Assembly: GCF_042646165.1 (NCBI RefSeq)
Contig: NZ_JBHRTC010000026.1
Reading direction: 5' to 3' (one strand)
Length of the DNA stretch: 62,608 nucleotides
Origin: Microbaculum marinum
GTDB lineage: Bacteria > Pseudomonadota > Alphaproteobacteria > Rhizobiales > Tepidamorphaceae
Each line of letters begins with the position of its first letter. Positions within the stretch are counted from its first letter, which is position 1. Of the stretch, positions 24,166 through 33,701 are shown one piece after another. The translations under genes and the position numbers were made by a program. Under the pieces are notes generated by a model. It did no database searches, had not been told where the DNA came from, and saw only the letters and a program-made list of their open reading frames with translations.

Positions 24166-24328
24166 GGGGTGCGCGGCACGCTTGCGTGCCGATGAAACGC
24201 AACGGTCGGCGCCCGAGCCGGTCGGACCCCTTCCACGAAGCGATGTCGCCGCACACCACGAAACGGTGGCGTCCGCCGCGTCAGGCGCTAAGGTGCCGCG
24301 CGGCAACGGTCAGCACGAAGTGAGTCGC

Positions 24329-24910
24329 ATGAAGCAGATCCTGAACGTCGGCCTTGCGCTTCAACTCGTCGCCGCGTCGGCGGGGCTCGCCGCCGCGCAG
24401 GCGGTTCCGGAAGGCGGAACGCTGGCAAAGGATGCCGCGGCGCTGCGCAGCTACGTGCCGTCCGGCAACCCGGGCGCGACGGACTTCGACGTCGCCGATC
24501 GCGCCGCGATCGCCAACCTGATCCGGGCCTATTCGCTGGCCTACGACAACGGCGAGGCGGACACCTGGTTCAGTCTGTTCACGCCGGACGCGGTGTTCGT
24601 CGCCGGCGTGCCGGGAGAGCCGGCGGTGGCGTTCACCGGCGAGGGCTTCCGCAGCTTCTGGACGGAGCGGTTGAAGACGTTCGGCGCCTCGGGCAACGTG
24701 CGCCGGCACCTGATGTCGAACATCGTGTTCCTCGACCAGACCGACACCACCGCCCATGTCAGCGTTGTCGGACTGCTGACCAACGCCAAGGACGCCAGGA
24801 CATTCAGCGCCGTGACCAGCCTCAACTACGAAGGCTGGCTGACGAAGGGGCCGGACGGCTGGAAGATCAGCCGCTGGCACGACTTCCCGGACGCCCCCGT
24901 CCCGCAGTAG
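24329..24910 (+). CDS. Exported SnoaL-like (NTF2-fold) protein
   Basis: 193 aa. It has a signal peptide (1-24, MKQILNVGLALQLVAASAGLA). An NTF2-like fold follows: DVADRAAIANLIRAYSLAYD, then DTWFSLFTPDAVF and the final strand GWKISRW, as in SnoaL-like cyclase/isomerase relatives. Catalytic function is not predictable. The start at 24329 follows GAAGTGAG; the frame opens earlier, but those residues are not protein-like. Confidence 0.8.
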   Translation: MKQILNVGLALQLVAASAGLAAAQAVPEGGTLAKDAAALRSYVPSGNPGATDFDVADRAAIANLIRAYSLAYDNGEADTWFSLFTPDAVFVAGVPGEPAVAFTGEGFRSFWTERLKTFGASGNVRRHLMSNIVFLDQTDTTAHVSVVGLLTNAKDARTFSAVTSLNYEGWLTKGPDGWKISRWHDFPDAPVPQ

Positions 24911-25846
24911 CGGCGCACCCGCGGGGCCCGAGCGGACAGCGGTCATCTCGGACAAGACGTGGATGGGCGGCGCAAGGCCGGCCATGACGACCAGGCATAG
25001 GCAGTTCAGCGGTCCGTTGCGCGGACGACACGTCGCGCAAGGCGGGCATCGAGCCCGCCTTGCGCCACCCCCACCCCGACCCTCCCCCATCAAGGGGGAG
25101 GGGGAACTGGGGGCGATGCTGCGAATCCGGCCATGAACTCAGCAGCTGCAGCACGACCGGATCGAGATCCCGCGTCCTCTCCCTCCGGCACACACCTCCC
25201 TCCCCCTTNNNNNNNNNNNNNNNNNNNNNNNNNNNNNNNNNNNNNNNNNNNNNNNNNNNNNNNNNNNNNNNNNNNNNNNNNNNNNNNNNNCCTCGATGGG
25301 GGAGGGTCGGGGTGGGGGTGCGCGGGCCGCCGGCTCGATGCCGGCGGGCTGCGATGCGAGGGCGCAGACGGCGTGCGTGCTGACGCTCCAGCCGGCCGAC
25401 GGGGTTGCAGGCCGCAGCGCCAGCGCTGCCCACGGCTACCGGCCTCGCGCGGTCGGAACTCGAAATGCTGCGCATTTCGGATGCGTTTGCCGGGAGGCGT
25501 GGGGGCTGGATCACGATACGGTCGTGCGGCAGGCGCGGGCGTCGGGGTCTGATACCGGCCACCGCCCACTGTTCCCCCTCCCCCTCGATGGGGGAGGGTC
25601 GGGGTGGGGGTGCGCGGGCCGCCGGCTCGATGCCGGCGGGCTGCGATGCGAGGGCGCCGACGGCGTGCGTGCTGACGCTCCAGCCGGCCGACGGGGTTGC
25701 AGGCCGCAGCGCCAGCGCTGCGCTCGGCTTCGGGCTTCGCACGTTCGTCCTTTCGAAAGCGACGCTTTCGATGGCGCCTCCGGCGCCACCGCTGCCCTCG
25801 GCTTTGGGCCTCGGGCGTTCGAAACTCGAAATGCTGCGCATTTCGT
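24911..25846. repeat. Intergenic repeat region with dispersed palindromes
   Basis: It holds several repeat types. A degenerate copy of the 1-614 REP-like sequence (GACGTGGATGGGCGGC) lies near 24957. A motif of the CCCCCACCCCGACCCTCCCC type lies near 25068, and its inverted form at 25291 and 25583. A direct repeat of about 142 bases occurs at 25291-25432 and 25583-25724. Perfect palindromes are CGAAATGC-TGC-GCATTTCG (25461-25479 and 25827-25845) and TCGAAAGC-GAC-GCTTTCGA (25753-25771). The second N run lies inside. The only protein-coding signal is the readthrough tail of phaZ. Confidence 0.85.
25209..25290. other. Assembly gap (82 N) inside the repeat region
   Basis: The gap is flanked by oppositely oriented copies of the same C-rich/G-rich element, a likely cause of the assembly break. 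True length and content are unknown. Confidence 0.95.
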
Positions 25847-27110
25847 TCGCCTCCCGGCGAACCGTTTCCCACTCCATCGCCAGGATCATGTTGCGTACGA
25901 CCGGATAGATCTCGCGCTCCCAGCGGCGGCCGCTGAAGACGCCGTAGTGGCCGACATTGGCCTGCAGGTGGTGGCGCTTGAGGTGGGGGCGCAGCGAGCG
26001 GCAGAGGTCGTGGGCGGCCGCCGTCTGGCCGAGCGCGCAGATGTCGTCGCGGCCGCCCTCGACGGTCAGCAGCGCGGTCTTGCGGATGGCGGCGGGATCG
26101 ACGGGGCGGCCGCGCCAGGTGAAGTCGCCGGTGGCCAGTTCGGCGCGCTGGAAGACCCGGTCGATCGTCTCCAGGTAGAACTCCCCGGTCAGATCGAGGA
26201 CGGCGAAATACTCGTCGTAGAAGGTCTTGATCCTCTCGGCCTCGGCCGTCTCGCCGGCGGCGATGTGGGCGTAGAGCCTGCGGTGGGCGGCGGTGTGGCG
26301 GTCCATGTTCATCGCCATGAAGGCGAACAGCTGGACGAAGCCTGGATAGACGCGCCGGCCGCCGCCGGCATAGCGGCGCGGCACGCTGGCGATGACGGTG
26401 CGCTCGAACCAGGACAGCGGCCGGCTGGTCGCCAGCTCATTGACCTGGGTCGGGCTCTCGCGGGTGTCGATCGGGCCGGCCATCAGCGTCATCGAGCGCG
26501 GCGTCGCGGGATGGTCGGCCTCCGACATCACGGCGACGGCGGCGAGCGCCTGGACGCAGGGCTGGCAGACGGCGAGCAGGTGGGCGCCGGGGCCGATCGC
26601 CTCGAGGAAGCCGATCAGGTAGGCGATGTAGTCGTCGATGCCGAAGGCGCCGGCCTCGGTCGGCACGTCGCGGGCGTTGACCCAGTCGGTGATGTAGACT
26701 TCGTGGTCGCGCAGCAGCGTCGCGACCGTGCCGCGCAGCAGCGTCGAGAAATGGCCGGACAGCGGCGCCACCACCAGCACCTTCGGCTGCCCGGTGTCGA
26801 TGTCGCGGGCAAAGCGCAGCAGCTTGCCGAACGGCCGGTCGACGGTCACCTCGATCGTCACCGGCACGTCGCGATTGCCGACCCGCACCGTGTCGATGCC
26901 GAAGTCGGGCCGGGCGTGGCTCAGCTCGAAGCGCTCGACCAGCGCCATCGCCGCCGAATAGCGCCGTGCGGCGCCGGCGGCGCCACCGAAGGCCGGCCCG
27001 AAGGCAGGAAAGCGCGGCAGGTTCCATTCGGGCATCTCGCCGAACTGGCGGGCGAAGGCGCGCAGCGGCGCGATCAGGTCGTCCTGGAGCTGATAGGCCT
27101 GATAGAGCAC
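25291..27110 (-). CDS. phaZ: Intracellular poly(3-hydroxybutyrate) depolymerase, with an abnormal C-terminal extension
   Basis: Degrades stored PHB granules. Residues 1 to about 420 match the intracellular PhaZ family: the lipase-box-like AVCQPC places the nucleophile Cys at about 182, APLSGHFSTLLRG supplies the oxyanion region, and NVGHYGVFSGRRWEREIYP the catalytic His. The family normally ends near EWETV. Here no stop follows. The frame enters the palindromic repeats at about 25846 (peptide EMRSISS appears twice) and remains open to the N run at 25290. Beyond the gap the same frame would stop at 24867, but frame continuity is unknown. The coding end given is therefore the gap edge. The ATG at 27110 begins MLYQAYQLQDDLIAPLR, the normal start. 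A phasin is encoded at 50903. Confidence 0.9.
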
Positions 27111-27224
27111 GCGCCTTCCCCCCGCTGCCGTTGCCGCAATGCAAAAAAACTAGTGCCAATATTGCTGCATTGCGAGAAGATAATGATCCTGCAGAAGCGG
27201 ACACCGAGGGGCGACCAGCAGCAC

Positions 27225-27878
27225 ATGACCCGCGCCACCCTGACGATATCCTCGAAGAACTACTCATCCTGGTCGCTGCGCGGCTGGCTCCTGTGCCGGA
27301 TGGCCGGGCTCGATTTCGTCGAGGCGCCCGTCGACGTCGACGATCCCGACAGCCGCCAGGAGCTGCTGCTGCTGTCGCCGTCGGTGCTGGTGCCGCGGCT
27401 GACCCACGGCGAGGTGACGGTGTGGGACACGCTGGCGATCGGCGAGTACCTGGCCGAGATCGCCCCGGAAGCCGGCCTGCTGCCGGCCGACCGCGCCGTG
27501 CGGGCGCATTGCCGCGCGGTATCGGGCGAGATCCACTCGGGCTTCTACAACCTGCGCTCGGCCCTGCCGATGAACCTGAAGGCCCGCCACGAGAGCTTCA
27601 AGATATTCTCCGGCGCCCGGCCCGACGTCGAGCGGATCAAGGCGATCTGGACGGAATGCCTGCAGATGTACGGCGGCCCGTACCTGTTCGGCGAGCTGAG
27701 CATGGCCGACGCCATGTACGCCCCGGTCTGCACCCGCTTCCGCACCTACGCGGTCGATCTGGAGCCGGCGCTCGCTGCCTATTGCGAGACGATCTTCGCA
27801 TGGCCGCTGATGCAGGAATGGACCGAGGGCGCGCTGGCGGAGCCCGACGAGATCATCGAACTCGAGGTCGAGTTCTAG
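27225..27878 (+). CDS. Glutathione S-transferase family protein
   Basis: 217 aa. The thioredoxin-like N-terminal domain has the SSKNYSSWSLRGWLL segment, with Ser/Tyr positions usual for glutathione activation, and VPRLTHGEVTVWDTLAIGEYL. The all-helical C-terminal domain follows. It is divergent from phaZ across 114 bases. The frame is open far upstream through the repeats, but the ATG at 27225 is the only start that gives the family N-terminus. Substrate unknown. Confidence 0.88.
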   Translation: MTRATLTISSKNYSSWSLRGWLLCRMAGLDFVEAPVDVDDPDSRQELLLLSPSVLVPRLTHGEVTVWDTLAIGEYLAEIAPEAGLLPADRAVRAHCRAVSGEIHSGFYNLRSALPMNLKARHESFKIFSGARPDVERIKAIWTECLQMYGGPYLFGELSMADAMYAPVCTRFRTYAVDLEPALAAYCETIFAWPLMQEWTEGALAEPDEIIELEVEF

Positions 27879-27981
27879 ATCGGCGGATCGCCCCACACAC
27901 CCTGCCCCCCTGCCCAAATCCGCCGCGCCGGGCTATGAAGGCCGGGCAGATTCCGAAACGGCCGAACCCGCAGGAGCCTCG

Positions 27982-29649
27982 ATGTCCGCCAAAGCCGACC
28001 TGATCGTCACCAATGGCCGGGTCATGACCGTCGACCCCGACGCGCCGCGCGCCGAGGCGGTGGCGATCGCCGGAAACGAGATCCTCGCCGTCGGCAGGCG
28101 CGACGAGATCGCCGGGCTTCGCACCGATGCGACCCGGATCGTCGATGCGGCCGGCGGCAGCGTCCTGCCGGGCTTCAACGACGCCCACGTGCACCTGTTC
28201 TCCGGCGCGGCCGAACTCGACCACCTGCAGCTTGCCGGCGTGCACGGCATGGACGCGCTGACGAAGGCGGTCCGCGCCTACGCGGAGGCGCGCCCGGACG
28301 AACCGCTGCTGCTCGCCCAGGGCGCCGACTACACGGTGCTGTCGGAAACCGAACGCCTGACCCGCCGGCATCTCGACGACATCCTGCCCGACCGGCCGTT
28401 CCTGATGTTCGCCGCCGACCACCACACCGCCTGGGCCAACACCGCGGCGCTGGGCAAGGCCGGCATCCTCGAGGGCCGCCGGCTCGGCGTCGGCAACGAG
28501 ATCGTCATGGGGCCCGACGGCAAGGCGGCCGGCGAGCTGCGCGAGGGCGAGGCCTTCAATCCGGTGCTGGCGCTGGGGACCGCCGGCGGCCGGTTCCGGC
28601 TCGGGCTGGAGACAGGCGGCGAGCCGCATCCGGCGCCCACCGCCCGCGAGCGCGACTACGATCGCGACATCATGCGCCGGGGGCTCGCCCATTGCGCCAA
28701 GCACGGCGTCACCTCGGTCCAGAACATGGACGGCAACTTCTACCAGCTGGAGCTGCTCGACGAGATCGACCGGCAGGAAGGCCTGTCGCTGCGCGTGCGC
28801 GTGCCCTTCCATTTCAAGAACTTCATGGATGTCGGCATGCTCGACAGGGCCGAGCAGATGAACCGGCGCTACACCTCGGAGCGGCTGCGCTCGGGCTTCG
28901 TCAAGTTCTTCATGGACGGCGTTCTCGATTCGTGGACCGCCGTGATGCTCGACGACTATCCCGGCAGGCCGGGCTGGCGGGGCGAGCCGCTGTTCGAGCC
29001 GAAGCGCTTCGCCGAGCTGGCCACCGCGATCGACCGGCGCGGGCTGCAGATCGCCGTCCACGCCATCGGCGACGGGGCGGTGCGGATCGTGCTCGACGGC
29101 TACGCGGCGGCCGCGGCGGCCAACGGCCGGCGCGACTCGCGTCACCGCATCGAGCATATCGAGGTGGTCCATCCCGACGACATCCCCCGCTTCGCCGAAC
29201 TCGGCGTCGGCGCCTCGATGCAGCCGATCCACGCGCCGGGAACCGGCTTCCCCATCGAACCGACCGCCACGGTCATCGGCCGTGGCAAGTGGCCGTACGC
29301 CTACGCCTGGCGGACGCTGCGGGAGGCAGGCGCGCCGATGATCTTCGCCACCGACTGGCCGGTCTCGCCGGTCGATCCGATGTCCTGCATCAAGGCGGCG
29401 GTGACCCGCAGGCGCTGGGCCGAGGGCGATCCCGACCAGCGCCAGAGCCTGGAGGAAGCGGTCGCCTCGTATACCCGCGACGGGGCCTGGATCGAGCGCA
29501 TGGAAACCCGCAAGGGGCAGCTCAAGCCGGGCATGCTGGCCGACGTGGTGGTGCTGTCGGAGGATATCGAGGCGATCGATCCCGAAGGTCTCGATACCGT
29601 GCGCCCGGTGGCGACCGTCGCCGATGGCCGCGTCGTCTACGAGGGCTGA
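27982..29649 (+). CDS. Amidohydrolase, YtcJ-like
   Basis: 555-aa metal-dependent hydrolase of the amidohydrolase_3 group. The metal-binding HxH is at 69-71 in FNDAHVHLF. Later metal ligands are in QIAVHAIGDGAV, HRIEHIEV and ATDWPVSPVDPM. No signal peptide is present, so it is cytoplasmic. These enzymes hydrolyse N-acyl or formyl groups, but exact substrates are rarely known. The ATG at 27982 follows AGGAGCC. It lies 20 bases before the HTH regulator on the same strand, though a shared function is not evident. Confidence 0.88.
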   Translation: MSAKADLIVTNGRVMTVDPDAPRAEAVAIAGNEILAVGRRDEIAGLRTDATRIVDAAGGSVLPGFNDAHVHLFSGAAELDHLQLAGVHGMDALTKAVRAYAEARPDEPLLLAQGADYTVLSETERLTRRHLDDILPDRPFLMFAADHHTAWANTAALGKAGILEGRRLGVGNEIVMGPDGKAAGELREGEAFNPVLALGTAGGRFRLGLETGGEPHPAPTARERDYDRDIMRRGLAHCAKHGVTSVQNMDGNFYQLELLDEIDRQEGLSLRVRVPFHFKNFMDVGMLDRAEQMNRRYTSERLRSGFVKFFMDGVLDSWTAVMLDDYPGRPGWRGEPLFEPKRFAELATAIDRRGLQIAVHAIGDGAVRIVLDGYAAAAAANGRRDSRHRIEHIEVVHPDDIPRFAELGVGASMQPIHAPGTGFPIEPTATVIGRGKWPYAYAWRTLREAGAPMIFATDWPVSPVDPMSCIKAAVTRRRWAEGDPDQRQSLEEAVASYTRDGAWIERMETRKGQLKPGMLADVVVLSEDIEAIDPEGLDTVRPVATVADGRVVYEG

Positions 29650-29669
29650 TCCGGGACGGGTTCGAGAGC

Positions 29670-30569
29670 ATGGCCGAGACGAACCTCTACCTGACGACGA
29701 AGGAGCTGGCGGACCTGCTGCGCGTCAAGGAGCGCAAGGTCTACGAGCTCGCCGCGGCCTCGGAGGTGCCGTTCACGCGCGTCACGGGCAAGCTGCTGTT
29801 TCCGCGCCACCTGATCGAGGCGTGGCTGGCAAGGCACACGGAGGTCTCCGGCGACCTCGTCTCGCTGCCCGATCCGCCGGCGGTCGCCGCAGGCAGCCAC
29901 GATCCCCTGCTCGACTGGGCCCTGCGGGAATCGCGCTGCGGCATCGCCACCTTCTTCGATGGCTCGCTCGACGGCCTGGAGCGGTTCGGCCGGCGCGAGG
30001 CGCTGTTCTGCGGCATCCACATCGGCGAACCGTCGGCTGCGGCCGAAGGGCGCCAATGGAACGTGGGGCACGTGGCGCGCAGGTTTCCGGTGATGCCGGT
30101 GGCGCTGGTCGAATGGGCGTGGCGGGAGCGCGGCCTGGTCGTCGCCAACGGCAATCCGCTCGACATCCGCTCCGTCGCCGACGTGAAGGGCCGGCGCCTG
30201 GTGCCGCGCCAGGCGGAGGCGGGCGCGCAGCACCTGCTCCGGTCGCTTCTGGAGGACGAGGGACTGTCGGACGGCGAACTCGACCTGACGGCGGCGGCGC
30301 GCACCGAACACGACGTTGCGATCTCGGTCCTGAACGGCCGGGCGGACGCCGGGCTCGGCATCGCCTGCGTGGCGCGGGAGTACAGGCTGGGTTTCGTGCC
30401 GCTGATGCAGGAGCGGTTCGACCTGCTGGTGTGGCGGCGGAGCTGGTTTGAACCCGCGCTGCACACGCTGATCGCGTTCTGCCGGACACAGGCCTTCCGC
30501 GACAAGGCCGAGGAACTCGGCGGCTACGACGTGTCGGGATTCGGCACGGTGCACTACAACGGACCCTAG
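29670..30569 (+). CDS. HTH regulator with periplasmic-binding-like ligand domain (probable molybdate/tungstate sensor)
   Basis: 299 aa. Residues about 5-58 are an excisionase/MerR-like HTH (LTTKELADLLRVKERKVYEL, then KLLFPRHLIEAWLARH). From about 85 on there is a type II periplasmic-binding-like domain (PBP_like), with GLVVANGNPLDIRSVADVKG and EHDVAISVLNGRADAGLGIA. Such one-component regulators are often found beside molybdate or tungstate transporters and are thought to bind the oxyanion in the cytoplasm. The gene is convergent with the tup cluster, sharing 4 bases with the ModA-like gene's end (CTAG). Regulation of that cluster is inference from position. Confidence 0.85.
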   Translation: MAETNLYLTTKELADLLRVKERKVYELAAASEVPFTRVTGKLLFPRHLIEAWLARHTEVSGDLVSLPDPPAVAAGSHDPLLDWALRESRCGIATFFDGSLDGLERFGRREALFCGIHIGEPSAAAEGRQWNVGHVARRFPVMPVALVEWAWRERGLVVANGNPLDIRSVADVKGRRLVPRQAEAGAQHLLRSLLEDEGLSDGELDLTAAARTEHDVAISVLNGRADAGLGIACVAREYRLGFVPLMQERFDLLVWRRSWFEPALHTLIAFCRTQAFRDKAEELGGYDVSGFGTVHYNGP

Positions 30570-31369
30570 AGCTGGCCGAAGCCGTAGCTGCGCAGTATCT
30601 CCTGCCCCCTCATCGACAGAATGCATGCGGCGAGATCGGCCGCGTGGTCGGACGCGCCGTGCAGGACCGCGAGGCCGTACTCGGCGCCGACCGCCAGTGC
30701 GTCCGGAACCGCCACGATCGCCAGTCCCGGCGTGTCCGCCTGTGCCAGGCGGGCGTTGGTGCGATAGGTCAGGAACAGGTCGGCCCGGTTCCCGCCGATC
30801 ACCCAGCCATACGGATTGCGGCCGTCCGGCGGCGCCGGGGAATCCGGTGCGCCGGTCAGTCGCAATGCCTTGGCGCGGAGGGCTGCGGCGGCACCCGGCC
30901 TCAGCGCGTCGGCCCTGTCGAACAGCGCCATGGCGTAGTCGCCGGAGGGATCCGCGCCGGGAGTGGAGATGGCCACCCGCACGGCCGGGTCGAGCATGGC
31001 GTCGAGCAGGCCGGCGCTGTCGACCGCAAGGCCGGGCCGGACGATGGCGCACAACCGGTTGCGGGCGAACGGGAAGACCTGCTCCGTTCGCCCCGCGTCG
31101 CGGAGCGCTGCGGGATGGGCCATGTTGGCGGAGGCGAAGACATCGGCGGCCTCGCCGCCTTCGATACGCTTTCGCAGCACACCGGACGGGCCGAACTCGG
31201 CCCGCACCGGAACGCCCGTCTCGGCCGTGAACGCCGCGGCGACCTCCCCGAGCGCTGCTTTCAGGCTGCCGGCGGCGAACAGGACGACCGGCCGGCCGGA
31301 CGCGGTTGCGCGCGCACCTTTCGCCGGTTTCCTTCGGGATTCCCGGTCAGCCGGAGCTCTTGTCGGCAT
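30566..31369 (-). CDS. ModA-like oxyanion-binding protein lacking a signal peptide
   Basis: 267 aa. It has the molybdate-binding fold, with VVLFAAGSLKAALGEVAAAF, the FGPSGVLRKRIEGGEAADVF strand-helix and TYRTNARLAQ. The first 27 residues are polar and basic (MPTRAPADRESRRKPAKGAR) with no hydrophobic stretch, so export by Sec is not expected. No alternative upstream start adds one, because the gene begins inside the 3' end of tupA (23-base overlap). It may act in the cytoplasm, or have lost its leader. Last gene of the tupB-tupC-tupA cluster. Confidence 0.82.
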   Translation of the reverse strand: MPTRAPADRESRRKPAKGARATASGRPVVLFAAGSLKAALGEVAAAFTAETGVPVRAEFGPSGVLRKRIEGGEAADVFASANMAHPAALRDAGRTEQVFPFARNRLCAIVRPGLAVDSAGLLDAMLDPAVRVAISTPGADPSGDYAMALFDRADALRPGAAAALRAKALRLTGAPDSPAPPDGRNPYGWVIGGNRADLFLTYRTNARLAQADTPGLAIVAVPDALAVGAEYGLAVLHGASDHAADLAACILSMRGQEILRSYGFGQL

Positions 31370-32204
31370 TCGGGAAGAACAGCTGCTGGCCGCCGACCTT
31401 GTAGTCCGCGATCGCCTTCTGTCCCTCCGGGCTCAGGATCCAGTCGACGAAGGCCTGGCCGAGGTGCGCCTTCACCGACGGGCACTTGTCGGGGCTGACC
31501 AGGATGACGCCGTACTGGTTGAACAGCCGGTCGTCGCCCTCCACGACGATTTCCAGATCGCCCTTGTTCTCGAAGGCGATCCAGGTTGCGCGATCGGTCA
31601 GTGCGTAGGCGTCCATGCCAGAGGCGATATTGAGGGTCGGCCCCATGCCCGAGCCGGTCTCGCGGTACCACGATCCGCTCGACGCCGCGGGATCGACGCC
31701 GGCGATCTCCCACAGGCGGAGTTCGGCCTTGTGGGTGCCGGAATCGTCGCCGCGCGAGGCGAACGGGGCTTCGGACCCGGAAATCGTCTTCAGCGCGGCA
31801 GCAACGTCCGTCTCGCCCCGGATGCCGGCCGGATCGGATTTCGGCCCGACGATCACGAAGTCGTTGTACATGACGTCGGCGCGCGAGACGCCGTAGCCGT
31901 CCGCCACGAACTGCTCCTCGGCCGGCCTGGCATGGACGAACAGCACATCGCCGTCGCAGTTCTGGGCGTTCTTGATCGCCTGGCCGGTGCCCACGGCGAC
32001 GACGCGCACCTGGGTGCCGGTCTTTTCGGTGAACTTCGGCAGGAGGTCCTCGAACAGGCCCGAATTCTCGGTCGAGGTGGTCGACTGGACGATGATGAAG
32101 TCGTCCTGCGCGGCGGCAGGCGCGAGCGCGGTCGCGAGGGATGCGACGGCGAGGCCGGCGGCGACGAGCAGTCGGATTCCGGGACGTCTTCCGGTGTGGG
32201 TCAT
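31347..32204 (-). CDS. tupA: Tungstate ABC transporter substrate-binding protein
   Basis: 285 aa with a clear signal peptide (about 1-33, ending APAAAQ). The mature start has the TupA signature STTSTENSGLFEDLLP, with the TTST oxyanion-binding motif distinguishing tungstate binders (TupA/WtpA-like) from sulfate- or molybdate-type proteins. GDVLFVHARPAEEQFV and SRGDDSGTHKAE are also family hallmarks. The ATG at 32204 follows CAGGAGAG. It lies 23 bases after tupC. Vanadate has also been reported for close relatives, so ligand choice is probable rather than certain. Confidence 0.92.
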   Translation of the reverse strand: MTHTGRRPGIRLLVAAGLAVASLATALAPAAAQDDFIIVQSTTSTENSGLFEDLLPKFTEKTGTQVRVVAVGTGQAIKNAQNCDGDVLFVHARPAEEQFVADGYGVSRADVMYNDFVIVGPKSDPAGIRGETDVAAALKTISGSEAPFASRGDDSGTHKAELRLWEIAGVDPAASSGSWYRETGSGMGPTLNIASGMDAYALTDRATWIAFENKGDLEIVVEGDDRLFNQYGVILVSPDKCPSVKAHLGQAFVDWILSPEGQKAIADYKVGGQQLFFPNADKSSG

Positions 32205-32227
32205 GTCTTCTCTCCTGAGCGCAGTAT

Positions 32228-33001
32228 CTAGAGAACCAGTTTGCCGGACAGAAAATCCGCCGCCGGCGCGGAGACGGGGGCCTGGAAGAAGCGGAACGCG
32301 GCGCTGCGTTCGGCGACCCGGCCGCGATGCATGAAAACGATCTCGTCGGCGAGGCGGCGGGCCTGTCCGATGTCGTGGGTGACCATGACGATCTTGGTGC
32401 CCCGGTCGGCGGCCTCCCAGACGATGCGCTCGATCGCCGCGGTGGCCGCCGGGTCGAGGCTCGAGGTCGGCTCGTCGAGGAACAGGATCTCCGGGCGGGT
32501 GGCCAGCGCGCGGGCGAGCGCCAGGCGCTGCTGCTCGCCGCCGGACAGCACCCGGGCCGGCGCGTGGGCGAGGGCCTCCAGGTTGGCGAGCTCCAGCATG
32601 TCGGCGACCCTGGCGCGGCGCTCGGCCACCGGCAGTCGACGCACCTTCAGCGCGTAGGCGATGTTGGCGGACACCGAGCGGCGCAGCAGCACGGGATGCT
32701 GGAACACCATCGCCTGCCGGCGCAGGACGGCCGCATCGGCGGGCCTGCCGTTCCACAGGACGCGGCCGCCGCTCGGCCTGATCAATCCGTGCAGCAGCCT
32801 GAGCAGCAGGCTCTTGCCGGCGCCGTTCGGCCCCATGACGATCGTGCGGGTCCCCGGACCGAGATCGAGGTCGACGGCATCGACCAGCCGCCGGCCGCCG
32901 GCTTCGAAGCTCAAGGCCTCGGCGCGCAGGGGCAGGATGTCGCCGGCGGACGACGGCATCGCCGCCTGGGCGGGGCGGGAGATCGCCACCGGTTCAGGCA
33001 C
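32228..33001 (-). CDS. tupC: Tungstate ABC transporter ATP-binding protein
   Basis: 257 aa. Walker A is GPNGAGKSLLLR, the signature LSGGEQQRLALARAL, Walker B ILFLDEPTSSLD, and the switch His is in VMVTHDIGQA. About 25 extra N-terminal residues precede the fold. It overlaps the tupB 3' end by 8 bases, so translation is coupled. The order tupB-tupC-tupA differs from the more common tupA-tupB-tupC. Confidence 0.92.
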   Translation of the reverse strand: MPEPVAISRPAQAAMPSSAGDILPLRAEALSFEAGGRRLVDAVDLDLGPGTRTIVMGPNGAGKSLLLRLLHGLIRPSGGRVLWNGRPADAAVLRRQAMVFQHPVLLRRSVSANIAYALKVRRLPVAERRARVADMLELANLEALAHAPARVLSGGEQQRLALARALATRPEILFLDEPTSSLDPAATAAIERIVWEAADRGTKIVMVTHDIGQARRLADEIVFMHRGRVAERSAAFRFFQAPVSAPAADFLSGKLVL

Positions 33002-33701
33002 GGGCCGCCTCCAGCCGGTGGTCGCGCAGTGCCATCACCAGCGCGTTCACGCCGACGGCGAGCAGGATCAGGATGAAGCCGAGCGCCAGCGCCAGCGCCA
33101 GGTCGCCCTTCGATGTTTCCAGCGCGATCGCGGTCGTCATCACGCGGGTGACGTGGGCGATGTTGCCGCCGACGATGATGACCGCGCCGACCTCGGCGAT
33201 GGCGCGGCCGAAGCCGGCCAGCATGGCGGTGGCAAGGCTCGCCCTGGCGTCCCAGAGCAGCGTGCCGACGGCGTCGTACCAGCCGACGCCGAGCGAGCGC
33301 AGCTGCTCGTCATACTCGCGGTGGAGGTCGTCCACGACCTGGCGGGTCAGCGCGGCGATGATCGGCGTCACCAGCACCGCCTGGGCGATGGTCATGGCTG
33401 TCGGCGTATAGAGCAGTTCCAGCACGCCGAGCGGCCCGGCCCGCGACAGCAGCAGGTAGACGAGCAGGCCGACCACCACCGGCGGCAGGCCCATCAGCGC
33501 ATTGACCAGCACGATCAGCGCGCCGCGGCCCGGGAACCGGGTCACCGCCAGCACCGCCCCGAGCGGCAGGCCGACCAGCGCCGCGATCGCAACCGCGCTC
33601 AGGCTGACGCGCAGCGACAGCAGCACGATCTCGACGAGACCGGCATCGGCGGTCGCGATCAACCTGAAGGCAAGCCCGAAGGCTGCGGCGAAATCCTGCA
33701 T
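32994..33701 (-). CDS. tupB: Tungstate ABC transporter permease
   Basis: 235 aa, with five to six predicted hydrophobic segments. The EAA-type cytoplasmic loop is GFGRAIAEVGAVIIVGGN, and GLPLGAVLAV and NALMGLPPVVVGLL match TupB/ModB-like permeases. It is the first gene of the cluster, with a relatively AT-rich upstream region. Confidence 0.9.
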   Translation of the reverse strand: MQDFAAAFGLAFRLIATADAGLVEIVLLSLRVSLSAVAIAALVGLPLGAVLAVTRFPGRGALIVLVNALMGLPPVVVGLLVYLLLSRAGPLGVLELLYTPTAMTIAQAVLVTPIIAALTRQVVDDLHREYDEQLRSLGVGWYDAVGTLLWDARASLATAMLAGFGRAIAEVGAVIIVGGNIAHVTRVMTTAIALETSKGDLALALALGFILILLAVGVNALVMALRDHRLEAARA

